Positions 50,792 to 59,022 of a stretch of 64,000 nucleotides of DNA are shown here, piece after piece. Below the pieces are notes generated by a model, which was given only the letters and a program-made list of their open reading frames with translations, made no database searches and had not been told where the DNA came from. A program made the translations under genes and the position numbers. This stretch comes from Aeromicrobium piscarium (lineage in GTDB: Bacteria > Actinomycetota > Actinomycetes > Propionibacteriales > Nocardioidaceae), in NCBI RefSeq assembly GCF_007421815.1, contig NZ_VLNT01000012.1, forward strand, positions 1 through 64,000. The letters run 5' to 3'. Positions within the stretch are counted from its first letter, which is position 1. Each line of letters begins with the position of its first letter.

Positions 50792-51718
50792 GTGCCCGCT
50801 GGGAGCCTGCTGACCGTCGTCATCGCGTTCACCGCGAACCTCGTGGTCGCGATCGCGAAGTCGATCGCCGCCGCCATCACCGGTTCGGCCTCGATGGTCG
50901 CCGAGGCGGCGCACTCCTGGGCCGATACCGGCAACGAGATCTTCCTCCTCGTCGCGGAGAAACGAGGATCACGCCGCCGCGACCGCCAGCATCCCTACGG
51001 TTATGGCCGCGAGACCTATATCTGGTCGATGTTCGCCGCCTTCGGCCTGTTCACCATCGGCTCGGTCGTGTCGATCATGCACGGCATCCAGCAGCTGACC
51101 GCCGAGGAGACCGAGGCCGACTACACCATCGCCTACATCGTCCTGGCGATCGCCTTCGTCCTGGAAGGAACCTCCTTCGTACAGGCGCTGCGACAGGCGA
51201 GCCGCGGCGGCGAGCGGATGAAGATGCGCACCCTCTCCTATGTGAGCCGGACCTCCAACCCCACCTTGCGGGCGGTCTTCGCCGAGGACGCCGCGGCGCT
51301 GCTCGGCCTCCTCCTCGCGGCCGGCGGGCTCGCGCTGCACCAGATCACCGGCGACGCGATCTGGGACGCGGCGGGATCCATCCTGATCGGCGTGCTGCTG
51401 GGCCTCGTCGCGGTCTTCCTCATCACCCGCAACAGCGAGTTCTTACGCGGGCAGCGGGTCGCGCTGTCGACCCGCGTGCAGGTGCTCCGCGAGCTGCTGG
51501 ACCATCCCTCGGTCGATCGGGTCACCTACCTGCACATCGAGTACGTGGGCCCCGCACAGCTGTTCATCGTCGCCGCCGTCGACATCACCGGAGACCGCCC
51601 CGAGCATCAGGTCGCGGAGCGGCTGCGCGGACTCGAGGCCGAGCTGGAAGCGCACGATAATGTGACCGAGGTGGTCCTCACCCTCTCCACTCGCGACGAG
51701 CGGAGTCTCGTCCCCTGA
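50792..51718 (+). CDS. Cation diffusion facilitator (CDF) family transporter
   Basis: 308 residues, five or six membrane helices. The metal-binding helix II motif is present as AEAAHSWADTGNE (HxxxD). The helix V site is FAEDAAALLGLLL, with the usual HxxxD replaced by ExxxA-like residues, as in the ZnT9-like branch. The C-terminal domain (LHIEYVGPAQLFIVAAVDIT) is the typical cytoplasmic dimerisation fold. It would export a divalent cation such as Zn or Mn by proton exchange, but the variant site makes the metal uncertain. GTG start. Confidence 0.88.
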   Translation: MPAGSLLTVVIAFTANLVVAIAKSIAAAITGSASMVAEAAHSWADTGNEIFLLVAEKRGSRRRDRQHPYGYGRETYIWSMFAAFGLFTIGSVVSIMHGIQQLTAEETEADYTIAYIVLAIAFVLEGTSFVQALRQASRGGERMKMRTLSYVSRTSNPTLRAVFAEDAAALLGLLLAAGGLALHQITGDAIWDAAGSILIGVLLGLVAVFLITRNSEFLRGQRVALSTRVQVLRELLDHPSVDRVTYLHIEYVGPAQLFIVAAVDITGDRPEHQVAERLRGLEAELEAHDNVTEVVLTLSTRDERSLVP

Positions 51719-51732
51719 CTCAGACTGACTAG

Positions 51733-53220
51733 ATGACACGCAGCCTGGTGACCGGAGCGACCGGCTACATCGGCGGACGGCTCGTTCCCCAGCTCCTCGA
51801 AGCGGGCCACGACGTCCGTGTCCTGGTCCGCGACGAGGCCAAGGCCAGAGCCCGCGAGTGGTCCGACCAGGTCGAGATCGCCCAGGGCGACGCCACCGAG
51901 GCGGACGACGTGCGCCGGGCCCTCGAGGACGTCGACGTCGCCTACTATCTCCTGCACTCGATCGGGACGGGCAGTGGCTTCGCCGACGCCGAACAGCGGA
52001 TCGCGCAGACCTTCGCCGATGCCGCCCAGGATGCCGGAGTACGCCGCATCGTCTACCTGAGCGGGATGGTGCCGAAGGACGAGGAACTGTCCGAGCATCT
52101 GCGATCGCGGACGCAGGTGGCGCAGACGCTGCTCGACTCCGGTGTGCCGACCGCGGTGCTCCAGGCGGGCGTCGTGATCGGCTCGGGATCGGCCTCCTTC
52201 GAGATGCTGCGCTACCTGACCGAGCGACTGCCGGTGATGGTGACGCCGCGGTGGGTGCACACCCGCATCCAGCCCATCGCGGTTCGCGATGTGCTCCGCT
52301 ATCTGACCAAGAGCGCGGACCTCCCCGACGACGTCAACCGACGCTTCGACATCGGCGGTCCCGACGTCCTCACCTACCTGGAGATGATGCAGCGGTACGC
52401 CCACGTCGCCGAGCTGCCACGCCGGCGGGTGCTGCCCGTACCGGTGCTGTCACCGTGGTGGTCGAGCCACTGGGTCGGACTCGTCACCCCCGTGCCCGCC
52501 GCTCTCGCCCGGCCCCTCGTCGAGAGCCTGCGCAACACCGTCGTCGCGAGCGAGCACGACATCGCCGACTACATCCTCGACCCTCCCGAGGGACTCGTCG
52601 GCTTCGACCGGTCGGTCGAACTGGCCCTCACCCGCATCCGCGATCTCGACGTGCCGACGCGCTGGTCGTCGGCGGCCACCGCGGGTGCGCCGAGCGCGCC
52701 GCTGCCGTCGGACCCGGACTGGTCGGGCGGGACGCTGTACACCGACGAACGCACCCGCGAGGTGCACGCCTCACCCGAGAAGCTGTGGCAGGTGATCGAC
52801 GGGATCGGCGGTGACAACGGCTGGTACTCGTGGTCGCTCGCGTGGGAGGTGCGCGGTCTCGTGGACCGCTTCCTCGGCGGGCCCGGGCTTCGCCGCGGCC
52901 GCCGTGACAGCGCCCGGATGCGGGTCGGCGATGCGGTCGACTTCTGGCGGGTCGAGGAGACCGACGGCCACGCCTTCGTCCGGTTGCGCGCCGAGATGAA
53001 GCTGCCGGGACTCGCCTGGCTCGAGATGCGGGTCGGGCAGGCCGATGGCGGCACCACGACCTTCCACCACCGCGCGATCTTCCACCCCAAGGGCCTCCTC
53101 GGCCACCTCTACTGGTGGTCGATCTACCCCTTCCACGGGATCGTCTTCGGCGGCATGCAGCGCAATATCGCCCGCGCCGCCGAGTCCCTCGAGGAGCGGC
53201 GCTACTCGCCAGGGCGGTGA
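51733..53220 (+). CDS. NAD(P)-binding atypical SDR with C-terminal DUF2867 domain
   Basis: 495 residues. The first 300 form an NmrA-like atypical SDR (TRSLVTGATGYIGGRLVPQL, YYLLHSIGTGSGFADAEQ, IVYLSGMVP). Residues about 340-490 are a DUF2867 domain (REVHASPEKLWQVIDGIGGD, RMRVGDAVDFWRVEE, FHPKGLLGHLYWWSIYPFH). This fusion is common in actinomycetes. It begins at ATG 51733, 15 bp past the CDF gene. Its last codons and stop are in the family 1 repeat at 53212. Confidence 0.88.
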   Translation: MTRSLVTGATGYIGGRLVPQLLEAGHDVRVLVRDEAKARAREWSDQVEIAQGDATEADDVRRALEDVDVAYYLLHSIGTGSGFADAEQRIAQTFADAAQDAGVRRIVYLSGMVPKDEELSEHLRSRTQVAQTLLDSGVPTAVLQAGVVIGSGSASFEMLRYLTERLPVMVTPRWVHTRIQPIAVRDVLRYLTKSADLPDDVNRRFDIGGPDVLTYLEMMQRYAHVAELPRRRVLPVPVLSPWWSSHWVGLVTPVPAALARPLVESLRNTVVASEHDIADYILDPPEGLVGFDRSVELALTRIRDLDVPTRWSSAATAGAPSAPLPSDPDWSGGTLYTDERTREVHASPEKLWQVIDGIGGDNGWYSWSLAWEVRGLVDRFLGGPGLRRGRRDSARMRVGDAVDFWRVEETDGHAFVRLRAEMKLPGLAWLEMRVGQADGGTTTFHHRAIFHPKGLLGHLYWWSIYPFHGIVFGGMQRNIARAAESLEERRYSPGR

Positions 53221-53328
53221 CTTACGCACCCCTCGCGACCGAGGGCGGTGACTTAGGCACCTCTCACGGCCAGCGAGAGGTGCCCCGCCCACCGCTCCGG
53301 CACGCGAGGGGTGCGTAAGTCACCGCCC
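53212..53328. repeat. Family 1 palindromic repeat, copy h (most complete)
   Basis: GGGCGGTGACTTACGCACCC, GGGCGGTGACTTAGGCACC, then inverted CGAGGGGTGCGTAAGTCACC. The first and last units are near-perfect reverse complements. It carries the stop codon of the preceding gene. Confidence 0.8.
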
Positions 53329-53359
53329 GACGACGGGGCGGGTGGATCGGCGATGTCAC

Positions 53360-56188
53360 TCAGGTGGTGAGCAGGCCTCGGTCGCGGGCGAGCGCGGCGG
53401 CCTCCGTCCGGGAGGAGGCTCCGAGCTTGGCGAGGATATTCGAGACGTGCACCGAGACCGTCTTGCGGCTGATGAACAGCTGACCGGCGATGTCCCCATT
53501 GCTCCGGCCGACCGCCACGAGCTCCAGCACCTCACGCTCGCGTGCCGTCAGCTCGCCGGCCGACGCGGGTGCGGAGCCGAGCCGTCGAGCGGCCCGGAGC
53601 AACGGCTCGGCGCGAAGCCCATGGGCGGTGGCGAGGACATCGTCCACGAGCCTCTGCGCCGCAGCCTGATGCCCCGCGGCGGCGAGGACCGTCGCCAAGC
53701 CCAGCGCGCTGCGGGCGGTCTCGTAGAGATCGCCGAAGGAGGCGAAGAGCTCGTGGGCAGTCGTCCACGAGCGCGCGACCTCCTCCAGCGCGGGAGTCGT
53801 CGTGGTTCCCGCGCGCCAGCGCATCGAAGCGAGTTCCGCCGTCAGCCGCGCGGCCCAGGCCCGGCCCTCCGGCCCCATCTCCGCATGGGCCTCCACCGTC
53901 GCCGCTCCCGGCACCGCGATCCTCTCGGCATGGTCGAGAAGGTCGCGTCGTCGCGACGCCGTCGCCCCATCGACGTGCCGGGCGAGGGCCGCGATCGTCA
54001 CCGCGCTGGCCCGCACCCGCGCCGGTGCCTGTGGTTCGCGCCAGAAGGTCTCCAGCGAGACGGCCAGCGCGTCGTGGGCCTCCACGATCTCGTCGACTCC
54101 TTCGGCCATCTCGATGAAGGCGATGCCCGAGTGGATCGTGAGAGCGATGTCCCGGGGCCACCAGGCGTGGTGGCGGGCGATGGTGGCCTCATCGGCCCGC
54201 TCGCCGCGCGCCGCGCGCACGCTCATGACCACGGCGTCCATGCACATGTGGGCAGTGCGCGGTGCGTCCTCGGGCAGGACCGCGAGCTCGACGACGGTGT
54301 CCCATTCGCCACGCAGATAGCACACGACCGCACCGTAGAAGCGTCCGTCGAAGCCGAACGGGGACCACGGCCGGCGGGTCTGCTCGGCCCGCTGCTGGCC
54401 CGCGGCGAAGTACTCTCCCGCGCCGGCCAGGTCACCTCGCCCGAGTCGGACGAAGGCCAGGTGATGCAACCCCCGCAGCTCGGCCATCAGGTCACCACGA
54501 CGACGGGAGTCCTCGACCAGCTTCGTGAATCGCTCGTCGAGCGTGCGATCGCTGTTGCTCGCCCGGTGGACGATGCGGTCGAGGGTCGTCTGCGCGTCTG
54601 CCGCCGCTTCCTCGTCGCCCAGTGACTCGGCGGCACGCAGGGCACGTTCGGCGAGTTGGAGCCCCTGCTCGTCACGCCGGACGGCCCAGGCCGCCCGCGC
54701 ACCGACCACCTCGGCACGCATCCTCGCCTCGACATCGTCGGTCTCCTGGGCGTACCGCAACGCCTCCTCGGCGAGCTCGATGAGCTCGTGATCCGCGACA
54801 TTCTGGTAGTAGCCGACATCTCCCGCCAGGGCCGCGAGGCGGGTGGCGTCGGCCGGACTCCACCCGGGACGGGCTCGTTCTTCCACGAGGAGACGCGAGG
54901 CGCTGCGTGTCCGGCCGGCCGCGAGGAGCGAGTCGACCGCCGCTCGCACGAGCGCGTATCGGTGGTCGTCCTCGACCAGGCTCAGCGCACGGATCCGGTG
55001 CTCGGCGGCCTCGGCATGGGCGCCGACGCGGGTCGCCTCCTCGGCAGCGAGCACATCGGCCTCGAGCGCGACATCCCGCCGGTCGATCGCGTGCGCGTGC
55101 ATCGCGACGTGCGCCGGACGGCGATCCGGGTCGCGCAGCAACGCGTCCAGGAACGCCGTATGCCAGCGCTCCCGCTCGCCGGGCAGAAGATCCTCGTGCA
55201 CGGCCTCGGCGATCAGCGCGTGGCGGAAGCGGAAGGTGCCGTCGCGACGTCCGGGTTCGAGGACCTTGCGATCCACCGCCTCTCGCAGGGCGTCGTCCAG
55301 GCGCGACGGGGCCCAGGACGTCGCGGCACTCAGTAGGGAGATCGTGACGCGTCCTCCCGCACAGGCCACCGCACGGACCGTATCCCTGGCGTCGGCGCCG
55401 AGCTGGTCGACGCGCAGCAGGAGGAGATCGGCGAGCTCGGCCGGGATCCGGTCGCCGCTCAGTTCGGCCTCGAGGAGTTCCTCGGCGTAGAAGGCGTTGC
55501 CCTCTGCTCTCTCCACGACGGCGTCCACGGCATCGCTGAAACGACCGGCGCGGGTGACCAGCAGTCGACGCACCGCCTCATCGTCGAGGGAACCGAGCTG
55601 CACGCGACGCACCTGCGGCAGCCTCGTCCACTCCGCGAGGGGTGTTCGCAGAGGATGCCGGCGGTGGAGGTCGTCGTTGCGCACCGTCACCAGCACGCTC
55701 ACCGCCGACGAGTACCGGCGCGCGAGCATCACGTGCACGAGACGCCTGGTCGACTCGTCGGCCCAGTGCACGTCCTCGACGATCACCAGCACAGGCCGGT
55801 TCTCGCCGAGTCGCTCCAGCGCGCGGACCCATCCGCCGATCACATCGGACGCCTCGTTGTCGGCATCACCGCCGCCGACGAGGGCGCGCAGCGACGGCGC
55901 GGCGGCGATCAGCTCGTCGCGTACTGCCGGTTCGGCAGCGTCGACGATCTCGGCCAGCGGTTGGAACGGCAGCGCGCCGCCGACGTCCAGGCAGTGGCCG
56001 AGCACGACCAGGAAGCCGGCATCCACGGCGTCGGCAGCGAGTTGCCGCACCAGGCGGGTCTTGCCGATCCCCGCGTCACCGCCGAGGATCACCGCTTCGC
56101 GGGCACGGCTCCTGTCGAGTCCGAGGGCATGACGCAGCTCTTCGAGCTCGCGTTCGCGTCCGACGAGTGGTGTCGTCTCCATGCCCAT
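53360..56188 (-). CDS. Large ATP-binding LuxR-family regulator (LAL/MalT-like, about 942 aa)
   Basis: AAA-type domain at the N-terminus ([16 protein letters not shown], Walker [17 protein letters not shown], Walker [14 protein letters not shown]). A long helical TPR-like middle follows, then a C-terminal LuxR HTH ([38 protein letters not shown]). I chose the ATG at 56188 over the upstream 56329 because [10 protein letters not shown] begins the domain; the ATG at 56182 is also possible. LAL proteins activate nearby or distant catabolic and secondary-metabolite genes. It is divergent from the aldo/keto reductase gene, its possible target. Confidence 0.9.
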   Translation of the reverse strand: MGMETTPLVGRERELEELRHALGLDRSRAREAVILGGDAGIGKTRLVRQLAADAVDAGFLVVLGHCLDVGGALPFQPLAEIVDAAEPAVRDELIAAAPSLRALVGGGDADNEASDVIGGWVRALERLGENRPVLVIVEDVHWADESTRRLVHVMLARRYSSAVSVLVTVRNDDLHRRHPLRTPLAEWTRLPQVRRVQLGSLDDEAVRRLLVTRAGRFSDAVDAVVERAEGNAFYAEELLEAELSGDRIPAELADLLLLRVDQLGADARDTVRAVACAGGRVTISLLSAATSWAPSRLDDALREAVDRKVLEPGRRDGTFRFRHALIAEAVHEDLLPGERERWHTAFLDALLRDPDRRPAHVAMHAHAIDRRDVALEADVLAAEEATRVGAHAEAAEHRIRALSLVEDDHRYALVRAAVDSLLAAGRTRSASRLLVEERARPGWSPADATRLAALAGDVGYYQNVADHELIELAEEALRYAQETDDVEARMRAEVVGARAAWAVRRDEQGLQLAERALRAAESLGDEEAAADAQTTLDRIVHRASNSDRTLDERFTKLVEDSRRRGDLMAELRGLHHLAFVRLGRGDLAGAGEYFAAGQQRAEQTRRPWSPFGFDGRFYGAVVCYLRGEWDTVVELAVLPEDAPRTAHMCMDAVVMSVRAARGERADEATIARHHAWWPRDIALTIHSGIAFIEMAEGVDEIVEAHDALAVSLETFWREPQAPARVRASAVTIAALARHVDGATASRRRDLLDHAERIAVPGAATVEAHAEMGPEGRAWAARLTAELASMRWRAGTTTTPALEEVARSWTTAHELFASFGDLYETARSALGLATVLAAAGHQAAAQRLVDDVLATAHGLRAEPLLRAARRLGSAPASAGELTAREREVLELVAVGRSNGDIAGQLFISRKTVSVHVSNILAKLGASSRTEAAALARDRGLLTT

Positions 56189-56354
56189 GAGCCCATCTTC
56201 GACGATACGTGTGCATGCTGGTGCGCGAGGCGCTCTCGTTGGACGGCCGTGACGTAACTCTGCGGATCGAGAATCATGCTCCGAGCCTCGGCTCCTGAGG
56301 TAGGCCCCGACATCGGGCAGATGCCCCATCTTCGGCCTCCCCTACCTCAGACAC

Positions 56355-56473
56355 CCGAACCCGTTGAGTGTGGGGGTACCTCCCAGGACGGAGCGCTGCG
56401 GAGTCCTGGGGGGAACGTTTGGACGGTGATAACCCCGATTTCGCCGTCCAAACGTCACACTCAACGGGTTCGG
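56355..56473. repeat. 119-bp inverted-repeat element with perfect 18-bp ends, copy 2
   Basis: Terminal repeats CCGAACCCGTTGAGTGTG and CACACTCAACGGGTTCGG are exact reverse complements. Inside, GGGGGAACGTTTGGACG and CGTCCAAACGT pair too. It is homologous to 37179..37308 but inverted and about 20 bp shorter. It occupies most of the 305-bp gap between divergent genes; the remainder (56189..56354) holds their promoters. No flanking target duplication is obvious. Confidence 0.75.
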
Positions 56474-56493
56474 CCGCGCGCTAGCGTGGAGGC

Positions 56494-57498
56494 ATGGAGT
56501 TTCGATACCTCGGCAACAGCGGGCTGAAGATCAGCGAGATCATCTACGGCAACTGGCTCACGCACGGATCGCAGGTGGAGAACGACGTCGCCACCGCGTG
56601 CGTCCGCGCGGCACTCGATGCCGGCATCACCAGCTTCGACACCGCCGACGTCTACGCCGCGGGCGCGGCCGAGCGCGTGCTGGGCGAGGCCCTCAAGGGT
56701 GAACGCCGGTCCTCGCTGGAGATCTTCACCAAGGTCTACTGGCCTGCCGGGCAGAGCGGCCCCAATGACGTAGGCCTCTCGCGCAAGCACATCATGGAGG
56801 CCATCGACGCTTCCCTGTCGCGCCTCCAGACCGACTACGTCGACCTCTACCAGGCGCACCGTTACGACTACGAGACGCCGCTGGAGGAGACCATGCAGGC
56901 CTTCGCCGATGTCGTGCGCGCCGGCAAGGCCCTCTACATCGGGGTCAGCGAGTGGACCGCCGATCAGATCCGCGCCGCCCACCACCTCGCGAAGGATCTC
57001 GGCATCTCGCTCATCTCCAACCAGCCGCAGTACTCGATGCTGTGGCGGGTGATCGACGAGCGTGTCGTGCCGACCTCCCGCGAGCTCGGGGTCTCACAGA
57101 TCGTCTGGTCGCCGCTGGCCCAGGGCGTGCTCACCGGCAAGTACACGCCCGGCGGCGAACTGCCCGCCGGCTCACGGGCCACCGACGAGAAGGGCGGCGC
57201 CGACATGATCAAGCGATACATGAATGACGACACCCTCGAGGCGGTGCAGCGGCTCAAGCCGATCGCCGACGGCCAGGGACTCTCGCTCGCTCAGTTGGCA
57301 CTGGCCTGGGTGCTCAGCAATGACAACATCGCCGGGGCCATCATCGGCGCCTCGCGGCCCGAGCAGGTGGCCGACAACGTCGAGGCCGCCGGCCGGACCC
57401 TCGATGCGGACACCCTCGCCGCGATCGACGAGGTGCTCGGCGATCTGCCCGAGACCGACCCGGACAAGACCCGCTCCCCCGCCACGCGCACGCAGTGA
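56494..57498 (+). CDS. Aldo/keto reductase (potassium-channel beta-subunit-like)
   Basis: 334 residues. MEFRYLGNSGLKISEIIYGN opening, SFDTADVYAAG with catalytic Asp and Tyr, TKVYWP with the lysine, DLYQAHRYDYETP with His, VGVSEW-type (GVSEWTADQI), and the C-terminal cofactor loop GAIIGASRPEQVADNV. This is a complete AKR7/YghZ-like enzyme using NADPH. It starts 20 bp after the 18-bp-ended repeat and ends just before the convergent Fic gene. Confidence 0.93.
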   Translation: MEFRYLGNSGLKISEIIYGNWLTHGSQVENDVATACVRAALDAGITSFDTADVYAAGAAERVLGEALKGERRSSLEIFTKVYWPAGQSGPNDVGLSRKHIMEAIDASLSRLQTDYVDLYQAHRYDYETPLEETMQAFADVVRAGKALYIGVSEWTADQIRAAHHLAKDLGISLISNQPQYSMLWRVIDERVVPTSRELGVSQIVWSPLAQGVLTGKYTPGGELPAGSRATDEKGGADMIKRYMNDDTLEAVQRLKPIADGQGLSLAQLALAWVLSNDNIAGAIIGASRPEQVADNVEAAGRTLDADTLAAIDEVLGDLPETDPDKTRSPATRTQ

Positions 57499-57500
57499 TC

Positions 57501-58832
57501 TCAGCCGATGCTCAATCGCTCCGCGACATCCGGAGCCGGCCTCCAGGCATGCTGTCGTCCTAAACGAACACGCACCACCAGGTCACGACGCTCCAAGTCC
57601 GCTAGATCGTTGCGCGCGGACTGCTGCGTCACGTTGTGGCTCGATGAGTGGGAGACCGCCGTATAGACCGCATCCGGGTCCTTCACGGCGTTCTCCAATA
57701 GCGCCAACTGGCGATGATTGAACTCGCCCGGCGTCGCCCGGATTCGCTGCTGAACCTCCCGGAGCTCATCGGCCTTGCGAGCGAGATGCGCGTGGAGCTC
57801 ATCGATCGCCCGCTTGATGATGCCCAGGTGATAGAGAAAGAAGTGCGTCAGGTCACCATCATCGTCCTCAGTGAGCAAGAACGACCGGACGTACTGCGAA
57901 GGGGCCTGTTTGAGCAGCTTGGACACGACGAGGAATTCCGCAAGCCAGAATCCCTCGCGCAACATCGACCAATAGAACAATGCGCGAGCAGTCCGTCCAT
58001 TGCCATCCGCGAAGTAATGGTCGAAGCCCATCATGAAGTGAACGGTCAGCGCGCGAAGCACCGGCGGCATATAGTCGCCGGAGGCTCCCCCGTTGGCAAA
58101 GGCGCACAAGCGCTCCAACCGTTGCGGCAGCTCGGCCACCGGCGGCGGACGATGCAGCAACTGCTCACCATCACCCCAGACCGCGACCCGATCATCGTCG
58201 TCGCCCTGGACAACTCCGGCTTCCTCATCACTGTCGAGAGTCCCCTCGGTGACGATCCGATGCAGCTCGCATACCAGCTCCGGCGTCAGCTCTTCCTCGC
58301 GGAGTTCGACGATGCGGCGCATCGCCAGGTAGTTGTTGACGATCATCTTCTCGGAACGGTCCTGTGGCTTGCGACCCGTTCGGAGCATGTCCTTGGCGAC
58401 CTGTCGGCTCGTCGAGGCGCCCTCCAATTGACTCGAGGTGATGGATTCCTCGATCAATGAACTGACAACGTAACGATCTCGCATTGCGGGGCTGGTGACC
58501 TGTTCACTGATGGTGATGTGTCCGCTGGCTCCACGCGTGATCTCGTCATTCAGAGCCAACAACGTGTCGGGAAGCGTATAGCTGAAGGGCGCGCCGCTCT
58601 TGTCGATCAAGGTATCGATAGAGCGCTGGGCGTTCCGCCGCGCCCAGCGAATGCGCAACCACCACTCCTCATGGGTGAGGTCGTCAGGCGGGGTCTTGAA
58701 CCTGAGTTTGTCCCAGGGAAGGTACGGCTGAGACATGACATTGGCTGACGGCGTCAGCACCTCGACAAGCCGCCGGGCATCGATATCAGCCAAGAGCTCA
58801 TTGAGACGCGGCGGATGCGCGGGGGTCTTCAC
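57501..58832 (-). CDS. Fic-domain protein (AMP-transferase type, class II)
   Basis: 443 residues from the GTG at 58832, which has AAGGAG six bases upstream. The frame is open to 58931 but that part is operator-like DNA. The Fic core is FMMGFDHYFADGNGRTARAL: the catalytic histidine and DGNGRTAR are present, with HYFADGNGR in place of HPFxDGNGR. The regulatory helix is SITSSQLEGA, an (S/T)xxxE(G/N) inhibitory motif N-terminal to the core, which defines class II. The C-terminus carries a winged-helix-like domain (ARNDLADLERRDLVVRV). Fic enzymes move AMP from ATP onto protein hydroxyls; the target is unknown. Confidence 0.9.
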   Translation of the reverse strand: MKTPAHPPRLNELLADIDARRLVEVLTPSANVMSQPYLPWDKLRFKTPPDDLTHEEWWLRIRWARRNAQRSIDTLIDKSGAPFSYTLPDTLLALNDEITRGASGHITISEQVTSPAMRDRYVVSSLIEESITSSQLEGASTSRQVAKDMLRTGRKPQDRSEKMIVNNYLAMRRIVELREEELTPELVCELHRIVTEGTLDSDEEAGVVQGDDDDRVAVWGDGEQLLHRPPPVAELPQRLERLCAFANGGASGDYMPPVLRALTVHFMMGFDHYFADGNGRTARALFYWSMLREGFWLAEFLVVSKLLKQAPSQYVRSFLLTEDDDGDLTHFFLYHLGIIKRAIDELHAHLARKADELREVQQRIRATPGEFNHRQLALLENAVKDPDAVYTAVSHSSSHNVTQQSARNDLADLERRDLVVRVRLGRQHAWRPAPDVAERLSIG

Positions 58833-58857
58833 ACTGGGCTCCTTGCCGATACTCGCT

Positions 58858-58942
58858 AACTTCAAACTTTGACCTTCTTTGAAGTTCTTTTGAGAGTAGC
58901 AGTGTGTCAAGCCAAGTTCAAGTAAAGTCAAAATTTGAAGTT
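58858..58942 (-). promoter_or_regulatory. Three repeated TTTGAAGTT sites upstream of fic
   Basis: AACTTCAAA at 58858, TTTGAAGTT at 58878 and 58934. The first and last form inverted copies of CTTCAAAYTTTGAC around TCAAANTTTGA palindromes. The region is AT-rich against its surroundings. The winged-helix end of the Fic protein may bind here itself (inference). Confidence 0.55.
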
Positions 58943-58971
58943 CGCAAGGGCCTCACCGCGCCGATACGCGA

Positions 58972-59009
58972 ACGACGGCCCCGGACTCGTGAGAGTCCGG
59001 GGCCGTCGT
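58972..59009 (-). terminator. Intrinsic terminator of the fad operon
   Basis: A 17-bp perfect stem ACGACGGCCCCGGACTC with GAGTCCGGGGCCGTCGT, loop GTGA, 13 bp past the FadB stop. No T-tract, typical of high-GC actinomycetes. Confidence 0.8.
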
Positions 59010-59022
59010 CTGGAACCGTGTG

